Below, piece by piece: positions 6,431 to 13,507 of a DNA stretch of 16,363 bases. Position 1 is the stretch's first letter, and each line of letters opens with the position of its first letter. Origin of the DNA: an uncultured Lachnospiraceae bacterium (GTDB lineage: Bacteria; Bacillota; Clostridia; Lachnospirales; Lachnospiraceae); assembly GCA_902796375.1 (NCBI GenBank), contig CADBOW010000070.1, forward strand, positions 1 to 16,363, written 5' to 3'. Made by a program: the position numbers and the translations under genes. A model generated the notes under the pieces. That model searched no databases, was not told the origin of the DNA, and saw only the letters and a list, made by a program, of their open reading frames with translations.

Positions 6431-6790
6431 TTGTTACGGATCATCATGATGGTGCTGGGAGGGACGGTGATCGTCCTGCAGCTCCTGCTGACCTTGACCC
6501 AGAGGATCGGGTGCAGCATGGAAGTGGATGCGAAGCTGGTTGAACTGGTGAAGCACCGGCCGGGGATCGGATCGGTCAAACAGCCGGTTCTCCGGTATAC
6601 CGTGGACGGGGATCATTACGAGATTGAAGCGCGGATCCACGCAAAGGGCTGGAAGAAGGAAGGCACCCATCGGATCCTGGTCAGCCCGAAGAATCCGGAG
6701 AAGGTCTGGCATAAGAGTAACTGGTGGGACTGCATCAAGGTGGTATTCCTTGGGGCTGTCTGCATGGGTCTGGCCTATATCGAAATCTGA
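6431..6790 (+). CDS. Small DUF3592-like membrane protein
   Basis: A protein of about 119 residues with a hydrophobic helix at each end (about 3-24 and 101-119) and a soluble middle. The middle has the pattern of the DUF3592 family: a beta-rich segment with RYTVDGDHYEIEA, then a Gly-containing turn, then a strand ending in SPKNPEKVW, comparable to the family's Y-D-P-x-N-P end. The molecular role of the family is not known. The start is uncertain: TTG 6431 has GAGGTGA (6418-6424) six bases upstream and follows the P2 promoter, so I prefer it. A GTG at 6422 or 6320 would extend the frame, but 6320 falls on the terminator tract and would add 37 residues across both promoter elements. It ends 12 bp before mnmE and is probably co-transcribed with it. 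Confidence 0.72.
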   Translation: MLRIIMMVLGGTVIVLQLLLTLTQRIGCSMEVDAKLVELVKHRPGIGSVKQPVLRYTVDGDHYEIEARIHAKGWKKEGTHRILVSPKNPEKVWHKSNWWDCIKVVFLGAVCMGLAYIEI

Positions 6791-6802
6791 CAGGAGAGGA
6801 AA

Positions 6803-8227
6803 ATGAACGCGGAAAGGGATACCATTTGCGCTATCGCTACAGGAACCGGAACTGCCGGGATCGGGATCGTCCGACTCAGCGGGCCGGAATCCGTGGAGAT
6901 CGCGGAACGGCTGTTCCGCGGGAAGAGGAAGCTCTCGGAGCTGGCGACCTTCACGGCGGCCTTCGGACAGCTGGTGGTTCCCGGTGATGCCGGAGAACAG
7001 CCGCTGGATGAGGTGATCGCGCTGGTGATGCGGGCTCCGCATACCTATACCACGGAGGATGTGGTGGAACTGTCCTGTCATGGCGGGAGCCTGGTGCTTC
7101 GCAGAGTGCTGGATGCGCTGGTAAAGGCGGGTGCACGGCTTGCAGAACCCGGAGAGTTTACGAAACGGGCCTATCTGGGAGGCAGGATCGACCTGTCCGA
7201 GGCGGAGGCGGTGATGGATATCGTAGCCGCGGAAAATGATCAGGCCCTGGACGCCGCCATGCGTCAGTTAAAAGGAAGTCTTCGGACTGCGGTGATGCAG
7301 CTCCGGGAGAAACTGCTGTATGAAACAGCATATATCGAATCGGCGTTGGATGACCCGGAGAATTACAGCCTGGATGATTACCGGGAAAGGATCTCCCGGG
7401 TACTTGAGGAATCACAGGATGAGATACGGCGCCTTACAGCCGGAGCCGAGGAAGGACGCCTGCTGCGGCAGGGGATCCGAACTGCGATCATCGGCCGGCC
7501 GAATGCCGGGAAGTCATCGATCCTGAATCTTCTTCTCGGAGAAGAACGGGCGATCGTTACAAATATAGCAGGAACCACAAGAGACACACTGGAGGAACGG
7601 GCACTCCTGGGAGGGCTGCCGCTGGTGCTGATCGATACTGCGGGCATCCGGGACACGGATGATCTCATAGAGCGGATCGGTGTGGAACGTGCAAAGAAGG
7701 AAGTGGAGGATGCTGATCTGATCCTCTATATCCTGGATGCGTCCGAAGCTCTGACAGAGGAGGACGCGGAGATCCTGAAGGGTGTACCGTCGGGGATGCC
7801 GGTTGTGGCACTGCTGAACAAGCAGGATCTTCAGGTAGTACTGACACAGGAAGAAGTAAAACATTTCTTGGAGAAACATTTTCCCGAAAATGATACAGAG
7901 GAAGGCCGGATCCATGTGATCGAGATCTCCGCAGTCACCGGAGACGGCAAGGAGGCGCTGCGGGATGTGCTGCAGCAGATGTTCTTTGCGGGACAGCTTT
8001 CCGAAAATGAGGAGAAATATCTTCTGAATACCCGCCATCTGGAGGCGCTGCATCTGGCATCGGAAGCACTGGCCCGGGTGGGGGAAAGCGTGAATGCGGG
8101 TGTGGGAGAGGATTTCTATACCATCGATCTTTTGGCTGCCTATGAGGCTCTGGGGCGGATCACCGGTGAAACCCTGGAGGATGATCTGGCAGATAAGATA
8201 TTTGCAGAATTCTGCATGGGTAAATAG
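6803..8227 (+). CDS. mnmE: tRNA modification GTPase MnmE
   Basis: Full-length, 474 residues. With MnmG it forms the complex that installs the (carboxymethyl)aminomethyl group at C5 of the wobble uridine of certain tRNAs, using GTP hydrolysis, a one-carbon donor and FAD. The N-terminal tetrahydrofolate-binding domain opens with DTICAIATGTGTAGIGIVRLSG. A helical domain follows, interrupted by the inserted G domain: G1 GRPNAGKSS (231-239), G2 with AGTTRDT, G3 DTAGIR, G4 NKQD. The protein ends in FCMGK (470-474), whose Cys is the conserved essential residue of the family's CxGK tail. ATG 6803 follows AGGAGAGGAAA. In most Firmicutes mnmE sits directly before mnmG, with rpmH, rnpA, yidC and jag nearby; here those are absent and an envelope gene lies between mnmE and mnmG. 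Confidence 0.98.
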   Translation: MNAERDTICAIATGTGTAGIGIVRLSGPESVEIAERLFRGKRKLSELATFTAAFGQLVVPGDAGEQPLDEVIALVMRAPHTYTTEDVVELSCHGGSLVLRRVLDALVKAGARLAEPGEFTKRAYLGGRIDLSEAEAVMDIVAAENDQALDAAMRQLKGSLRTAVMQLREKLLYETAYIESALDDPENYSLDDYRERISRVLEESQDEIRRLTAGAEEGRLLRQGIRTAIIGRPNAGKSSILNLLLGEERAIVTNIAGTTRDTLEERALLGGLPLVLIDTAGIRDTDDLIERIGVERAKKEVEDADLILYILDASEALTEEDAEILKGVPSGMPVVALLNKQDLQVVLTQEEVKHFLEKHFPENDTEEGRIHVIEISAVTGDGKEALRDVLQQMFFAGQLSENEEKYLLNTRHLEALHLASEALARVGESVNAGVGEDFYTIDLLAAYEALGRITGETLEDDLADKIFAEFCMGK

Positions 8228-8285
8228 AGTAGGTTGTTTTTGAACTCAGACATTTTCTGAAAGAGACAGGACGGAGGAAAAGACA

Positions 8286-10313
8286 GTGGCTAAGAAACCG
8301 GATAATGATCTGGAGAAGGAAGTAATGACAGAGCTGGAGGCTGAAACGACAACGGATACGGAGGGAGCGGTTTCCGAAGAATCGGTGGAGGAAGAGGCTG
8401 AAGGGACTGCAGCGGAGGTTACAGAGGCTGCAGAAGTGACCGGGGACGAAGAAAAGAAAGAGAAGAAGAAGGGAAAGAAGAAATCCAGGACCGTACTGAA
8501 GGTACTCATCTGGGTGGCGCTGGTATTCTCGATCATACTGATCTTCTCCGAGCGCTGGCTCCTGTCCTCCTGGTCGGAGCTGTCGGCGGATGAGATCATA
8601 TATCATCTCAAGACATCCCTGGGCGGTACGAATCCGGATATGATCTGGGAATATATCCTGAAGACCTTTATCCCGACGATCATCGTAGTGGGCATACTGG
8701 TTACGGCATTTGTGATCCTGGTAAAGAAGAAGCCGCAGCTTCGGAGACGGATGTATATGATCGCCGGAATCCTTGCCATCGTGAATGTGATCAGTTGTGG
8801 TATCATTCTGGAGGCGAAAACGGGACTGTTCCGTTATGCGTTCCACCGGATGACCATGAGCGACAATGTGGAAGAAGACTTTGTATATAAGAATTATGTG
8901 GATCCCAAGACCGTGGAACTGAAGTTCCCGGAGAAGAAGAGAAATCTGATCTACATTTATCTGGAGTCAATGGAAATGACCTACGCTGACAAGTCCGTGG
9001 GCGGAGGTTTTGATACGGGATGCATCCCCGAGCTGACGAAGATGGGGCTCGACAGCGAGAATGAGGACTTCTCCGCAGATGACGGAACCCTGAACGGGGC
9101 TTATATCCTTCCGGGTGCCACCTGGACCATGGGTGCCATGTTTGCACATTCCACCGGGCTTCCGCTACAGATTCCCATCGGCGGAAATGAGATGACGGAG
9201 CAGGAGAATTTCTTCCCCGGCGTTCTGAGCCTGGGCGATATCCTGAAGAATGAGGGCTATAATCAGTGTCTGATGATCGGTTCCGAGGCAGTCTTCGGAG
9301 GACGTTCCAGCTACTACAAGCAGCACGGAGATTACGAGATCTGTGACTACAACTGGGCCATCGAGAAAGGAAAGATCGATCCGGATTACATGGTTTGGTG
9401 GGGCTTTGAGGATGAGAAGCTCTTCGACTTTGCCAAGGAGAAGATCCTGGATATGTCGAAGGAAGATAAGCCCTTCAATATGACTCTTCTGACCGTAGAC
9501 ACACATTTCCCTGACGGATATGTCTGCCGTCTCTGCAAGGAGGATTACGGCGATAACCGGTATGCGAATGTTATGGCATGCTCCAGCCGGCAGGTTGAGG
9601 AGTTCGTGAACTGGGCGAAGCAGCAGGATTTCTATGAGAATACCACCATCGTACTGATCGGTGATCATACCACCATGGATGCGGATTTCTGTGAAAATGT
9701 AGATTCCGGTTACCGCAGGAGGGTATATACCAATATTATCAACAGTGCGGTGAAGCGGGAAAAGCAGACCTACCGGAACTATTCCACCTTTGACATGTTC
9801 CCCACCACGCTGGCAGCCATGGGAGTCGAGATCTCCGGTGACCGTCTGGCCCTGGGTGTAAATCTGTATTCCGATCATACGACGCTGCTTGAGAAATACT
9901 CGGATTCGGAATGTTATAATGAACTAAGTGTTCCATCGGCCTTCATGAGCGAGCTAAGTCAGGTGAAGCTGACCACTGCGGATCTGGATAAGGTGAAGCT
10001 GAAGGATTCCGTCAGGATCAAGGAGAGCGAGAACGGCAAGGTTCTGATCCGGATCGACCGGATCGATATGATCAACTATATGGCGTTGAAGAAGGCCGAG
10101 GTTGAGATCACAAACCCGGCGACGGGGAATAAGCGAACGTATGAGATGACGGCGGTGCAGACAAACCCGAACCTGTTCTATTGCGAAGTTGAAACGGAAA
10201 TGAAGTATACGAAGAAGAAGGCGGAGACCCTGAAGCTCACCATATACTTCACTGTGGAAGGGATAGATCGTTATCCGATTGTAGAGTATGAAAATGGAAA
10301 GATCACAAACTGA
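8286..10313 (+). CDS. OpgB/LtaS-like membrane phosphoglycerol transferase (sulfatase fold)
   Basis: Membrane enzyme of 675 residues of the alkaline phosphatase/sulfatase superfamily, likely to move glycerol-phosphate (or a similar polar group) onto a glycan or glycolipid outside the membrane. Residues 1-66 form a cytoplasmic tail, acidic (about 10-56) then lysine-rich. Three helices follow (about 69-88, 120-142, 157-175), fewer than the five of LtaS. Catalytic features: Glu227 in YIYLES, nucleophile Thr281 in TWTMGAMFAH, His407 in VDTHFPDG, and Asp460-His461 in IGDHTTM. The TMGAMFAHSTGLPL segment and Cys residues after VDTHFPDGY and in MACSS resemble E. coli OpgB more than LtaS. About 115 C-terminal residues form an extra, mostly beta region. 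GTG 8286 follows CGGAGGA by seven bases. The 3' end overlaps the mnmG start. The acceptor substrate cannot be told from sequence. Confidence 0.88.
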   Translation: MAKKPDNDLEKEVMTELEAETTTDTEGAVSEESVEEEAEGTAAEVTEAAEVTGDEEKKEKKKGKKKSRTVLKVLIWVALVFSIILIFSERWLLSSWSELSADEIIYHLKTSLGGTNPDMIWEYILKTFIPTIIVVGILVTAFVILVKKKPQLRRRMYMIAGILAIVNVISCGIILEAKTGLFRYAFHRMTMSDNVEEDFVYKNYVDPKTVELKFPEKKRNLIYIYLESMEMTYADKSVGGGFDTGCIPELTKMGLDSENEDFSADDGTLNGAYILPGATWTMGAMFAHSTGLPLQIPIGGNEMTEQENFFPGVLSLGDILKNEGYNQCLMIGSEAVFGGRSSYYKQHGDYEICDYNWAIEKGKIDPDYMVWWGFEDEKLFDFAKEKILDMSKEDKPFNMTLLTVDTHFPDGYVCRLCKEDYGDNRYANVMACSSRQVEEFVNWAKQQDFYENTTIVLIGDHTTMDADFCENVDSGYRRRVYTNIINSAVKREKQTYRNYSTFDMFPTTLAAMGVEISGDRLALGVNLYSDHTTLLEKYSDSECYNELSVPSAFMSELSQVKLTTADLDKVKLKDSVRIKESENGKVLIRIDRIDMINYMALKKAEVEITNPATGNKRTYEMTAVQTNPNLFYCEVETEMKYTKKKAETLKLTIYFTVEGIDRYPIVEYENGKITN

Positions 10314-12273
10314 TTCCCTGAGGGGAGAACAACTTCAGAAATACGTGGAGGAGTCCTACGACGTGGTCGTCGTAGGAGCCGGCCACGCCGGATGCGAAGC
10401 GGCTCTTGCTGCTTCGCGTCTTGGTTTTGAGACAATTCTTTTCACCGTCAGCATGGACAGCGTGGCACTGATGCCCTGCAATCCGAACATCGGAGGAAGC
10501 TCCAAGGGCCATCTGGTCCGGGAGATTGATGCCCTGGGGGGTGAAATGGGGAAGAATATAGATAAAACCTATATTCAGTCGAAAATGCTGAACCGCTCCA
10601 AGGGACCTGCGGTTCATTCCCTTCGCGCGCAGGCGGACAAGGGAGAATATACGAAGGAAATGCGGCGGACCCTGCAGCGGGAACCGAAGCTCACCCTGCG
10701 GCAGCAGGAGGTGACGGAGCTTCTGGTGGAACCCGTAGCCCCGGATGCGATCCCGAGTGACGGGACGAAATCCGCAGGAGGAGAGAAGCAGACCGTGAAA
10801 CGCGTTGTGGGTGTCCGGACCTGCTCCGGAGCGGTTTATCATGCGCGGACGGTCATTCTGTGTACCGGGGTCTATCTGAAGGCGCGCTGCATCTACGGTG
10901 AGACCATCAGCTACACGGGGCCCAACGGCCTTTCCGCAGCGAACCATCTGTCGGATTCCATGGCGGAGGCCGGGATCGGGATCCGTCGGTTCAAAACCGG
11001 AACGCCGCCCCGGATCGATCGGAAATCCATAGACTTTTCAAAGACCGTGGAGCAGAAGGGGGATGAAAGGATCGTTCCCTTCTCCTTTGAAAACCGGCCC
11101 GAGGACATTGAGCGGGAGCAGATCTCCTGCTGGCTTACCTACACAAATGAAGAGACACATCAGATCATAAAGGAGAATATCCACCGGTCACCGCTGTACT
11201 CCGGGGTGATCCAGGGAACCGGCCCCCGGTACTGTCCGTCCATTGAGGACAAGATCATGAAATTTCCGGACAAGGACCGGCATCAGCTGTTCATTGAGCC
11301 GGAGGGAGAATTTACGGATGAAATGTATCTGGACGGCATGCCTTCTTCCCTTCCGGAGGATGTGCAGTATCGGATGGTGCATTCCGTCCCCGGACTGGAG
11401 CATGCAAAGATCGTTCGAAACGCCTATGCCATCGAATATGACTGCATCTCCGCAACGGAGCTGAAGCCTTCTCTGGAATTCAGAGAGGTGGAGGGTCTCT
11501 TTGCTGCAGGGCAGATCAACGGAAGCTCCGGATATGAAGAGGCCGGGGCCCAGGGTCTGATGGCGGGGATCAATGCGGCCAGACAGCTGCAGGGAAAGGA
11601 ACCGGTGATTCTGTCCAGGTCGGACGGATACATCGGCGTCCTGATCGATGACCTGGTTACAAAGGAAACCCGGGAACCGTACCGGATGATGACCAGCCGG
11701 GCAGAATACCGGCTTCTGCTCCGTCAGGACAATGCGGATCTTCGGCTGACTCCCATCGGTCATGAGATCGGACTCATTTCCGAGGAACGGTATCAGGCCT
11801 TCCTGACCAAGAAGAATATGATCGAGTCCGAGATTCAGCGGCTGGAAAATACCCACATCGGTGCGGCGAAGGTGACACAGGATTTCCTCACGGCACATGG
11901 AAGCGCGCCTCTTCGGACTGGCGCGGTTCTGGCGGATCTTCTGCGGCGGCCGGAATTTCATTACCGGGATCTGGAGGAGCTGGATCCGGACCGGCCGAGG
12001 GAGGGAATCTCCGAGGAAATCGCAGAGCAGATCGAGATCTCCGTCAAGTATGAGGGATATATCAAACGACAGAAGCAGCAGGTGGAGCATTTTCTTAAAA
12101 TGGAGGGCAAAAGAATACCGGAGGACCTGGATTACGGTCAGGTGAAGAATCTCCGGAAGGAAGCCCGTCAGAAGCTGGAAGCCGTGCGACCGGTGTCCAT
12201 CGGCCAGGCGTCCCGTATCTCCGGGGTATCACCGGCGGATGTGTCCCAGCTGATGCTGTATCTCCGTCTGTAG
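10288..12273 (+). CDS. mnmG: tRNA uridine-5-carboxymethylaminomethyl synthesis enzyme MnmG
   Basis: FAD-binding partner of MnmE; it supplies the flavin and NADH-dependent chemistry for wobble-uridine modification. The Rossmann motif GAGHAG is at 30-35. Further family signatures follow: NPNIGGSSKGHLVREID, LKARCIYGE, CPSIEDKIMKFPDK, SGYEEAGAQGLMAG and TSRAEYRLLLRQDNAD. Length, 661 residues, is about 30-40 above the usual; a 20-25 residue insertion is visible at about 148-172 (PDAIPSDGTKSAGGEKQ), and there is a longer N-terminus. The start is ATG 10288 or, two codons on, ATG 10294. Both lie inside the preceding gene, whose stop is at 10311-10313, and the ribosome site is weak, suggesting translational coupling. 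The usual neighbour rsmG does not follow. Confidence 0.98.
   Translation: MKMERSQTDSLRGEQLQKYVEESYDVVVVGAGHAGCEAALAASRLGFETILFTVSMDSVALMPCNPNIGGSSKGHLVREIDALGGEMGKNIDKTYIQSKMLNRSKGPAVHSLRAQADKGEYTKEMRRTLQREPKLTLRQQEVTELLVEPVAPDAIPSDGTKSAGGEKQTVKRVVGVRTCSGAVYHARTVILCTGVYLKARCIYGETISYTGPNGLSAANHLSDSMAEAGIGIRRFKTGTPPRIDRKSIDFSKTVEQKGDERIVPFSFENRPEDIEREQISCWLTYTNEETHQIIKENIHRSPLYSGVIQGTGPRYCPSIEDKIMKFPDKDRHQLFIEPEGEFTDEMYLDGMPSSLPEDVQYRMVHSVPGLEHAKIVRNAYAIEYDCISATELKPSLEFREVEGLFAAGQINGSSGYEEAGAQGLMAGINAARQLQGKEPVILSRSDGYIGVLIDDLVTKETREPYRMMTSRAEYRLLLRQDNADLRLTPIGHEIGLISEERYQAFLTKKNMIESEIQRLENTHIGAAKVTQDFLTAHGSAPLRTGAVLADLLRRPEFHYRDLEELDPDRPREGISEEIAEQIEISVKYEGYIKRQKQQVEHFLKMEGKRIPEDLDYGQVKNLRKEARQKLEAVRPVSIGQASRISGVSPADVSQLMLYLRL
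10354..10377 (+). repeat. Perfect 10-bp inverted repeat inside mnmG
   Basis: TCCTACGACG and CGTCGTAGGA flank a TGGT loop within codons 23-30, encoding the start of the FAD-binding strand. It could fold as a tetraloop hairpin about 65 nt after the start codon. There is no T tract, so it is not a terminator. Confidence 0.6.
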
Positions 12274-12278
12274 GTCTC

Positions 12279-12307
12279 TTGCGTGGTATGGTAGAACGTG
12301 GTAAAAT
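12279..12307 (+). promoter_or_regulatory. Candidate promoter of the exonuclease gene
   Basis: The -35 TTGCGT (12279-12284) and -10 TAAAAT (12302-12307) are separated by exactly 17 bp. The predicted leader is about 38 nt and contains the AAAGGAAA ribosome site (12337-12344). Confidence 0.65.
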
Positions 12308-12352
12308 GATTACTGTTGTTGCAAAAAATCCGAGATAAAGGAAAACTGTTAC

Positions 12353-13378
12353 ATGAAGTATATTGTATTGGATCTGGAGTGGAATCAGAGTGCTTATGGC
12401 AGAGCCGGAGAGCATCCGCGCCTTCCCTTTGAGATCATTGAGATCGGTGCGGTGAAGCTGGATCATAAATACCGGCTGGAATCGGAATTCCGTGAGCTGA
12501 TCACTCCGAAGATTTATAAGAAGCTGCATCATACCATCCGAAACATGCTGAATTATGATGAGAAGGATCTGCAGCGGGAAGGTAAGCCCTTCAAGGATGT
12601 CTGCAAAAGATTCCTGGACTGGTGCGGCGAGGACTCGGTATTCTGTACCTGGGGAATGTCGGATATCTTCTATCTGCAGAACAATATGGATTTTTATTAT
12701 ATGGATAAGCTTCCTTATCCGGTCCGTTACTATAACATTCAGCAGATCTATGCGGACAAGTATGATCCGAATAAAACCATCTGCAAGCTGGAGAAGGCAG
12801 TGGAGGCACTGAATATTCCCGTCATGGAACCCTTTCATGCGGCCATCAGTGACGCGAGATACACGGCAAAGGTGCTTGCAGCGGCCAAGCTTGGGAATAT
12901 CAAGGATAAATACACCGTAGATATCTACCAGAGACCCAAGAAGCCGGAGGATGTGATCAATGACCGGCACGCAAATGTGATCGACTATGTCTCCATAGAG
13001 TATCCGAGCCGCGCGGTGGCTATGGCGGATGAGGGGGTGTCGGAGCTGAGATGCCCGAAATGCGGCAGGCTTCTGTCGCTGAAGGTAAAATGGTTCAGCA
13101 ACGCACAGAACTCCGAGGTGGCAGTCGGACGTTGTTTCTATCATGGATATGTACAGGGCAAGATCCGCTTCCGGAATACGGAAGGCAGCGATGATACGGT
13201 ATATGCGATCAAGAAGATCACCCGGACAAATAAAGCAGGATTCGAAGGATTGAAGGCCAGACAGGAGGAACTCCGGGAGAAGAAGAGACAGAAAAGACAT
13301 GAATCCGAAAAAAGAAGATCGAAAGCCAGACGGGCAAGAAAAAGGAGAAAGACTCCGAGTAAGAAATCCGCTTCGTAG
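12353..13378 (+). CDS. DEDDh 3'-5' exonuclease, KapD/DnaQ-like, with possible zinc knuckle and basic tail
   Basis: 341 residues. The N-terminal 190 form a DnaQ-fold exonuclease: ExoI Asp7 and Glu9 in VLDLEWN, ExoII Asp104 in WGMSDIFY, and ExoIII HAAISDA with His162 and Asp167, so all five DEDDh positions are filled and the enzyme should be active. It most resembles the KapD-like clade, whose natural substrate is not settled. The C-terminal part is longer than KapD (about 205 residues). It carries Cys234-x-x-Cys237 and Cys261-x-x-His264, 23 residues apart, a plausible CCCH zinc knuckle, then a strongly basic tail (about 300-341) rich in Lys and Arg that suggests RNA or DNA binding. ATG 12353 follows AAAGGAAA by eight bases. 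It has its own promoter and terminator, so it is monocistronic. Confidence 0.9.
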   Translation: MKYIVLDLEWNQSAYGRAGEHPRLPFEIIEIGAVKLDHKYRLESEFRELITPKIYKKLHHTIRNMLNYDEKDLQREGKPFKDVCKRFLDWCGEDSVFCTWGMSDIFYLQNNMDFYYMDKLPYPVRYYNIQQIYADKYDPNKTICKLEKAVEALNIPVMEPFHAAISDARYTAKVLAAAKLGNIKDKYTVDIYQRPKKPEDVINDRHANVIDYVSIEYPSRAVAMADEGVSELRCPKCGRLLSLKVKWFSNAQNSEVAVGRCFYHGYVQGKIRFRNTEGSDDTVYAIKKITRTNKAGFEGLKARQEELREKKRQKRHESEKRRSKARRARKRRKTPSKKSAS

Positions 13379-13400
13379 AGAGGCGGATTTCTTTCTGCTT
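13361..13400 (+). terminator. Terminator overlapping the 3' end of the exonuclease gene
   Basis: AAGAAATCCGC (13361-13371) and GCGGATTTCTT (13383-13393) form a perfect 11-bp stem with an 11-base loop, followed by an interrupted T-rich stretch (TCTGCTT). The left arm encodes the last codons of the exonuclease and the stop codon lies in the loop. Confidence 0.72.
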
Positions 13401-13416
13401 GTGCGAAGGTTTCATC

Positions 13417-13445
13417 TTTATGATTGCGCTTTTTTTGTGTATAAT
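13417..13445 (+). promoter_or_regulatory. Candidate promoter of the diguanylate cyclase-sensor unit
   Basis: A perfect -10 TATAAT is at 13440-13445, preceded by a T-rich stretch. The -35 at 17-bp spacing is poor (TTTATG, 13417-13422). A TTGCGC at 13424 is too close to be used. The leader would be about 55 nt, ending in AGGGGG (13497-13502) five bases before ATG 13508. Confidence 0.5.
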
Positions 13446-13507
13446 GAAAATTGGGGCAAAAGATTTATCGTCAGAAATGAGCTTTATTACAAATATAGGG
13501 GGTTCAG

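Noticed and set aside
8228..8285. A terminator or promoter between mnmE and the phosphoglycerol transferase gene
   Set aside because: Only a five-base TCAGA/TCTGA pairing and no convincing -10/-35 pair were found in the 58-bp gap, so co-transcription is more likely.
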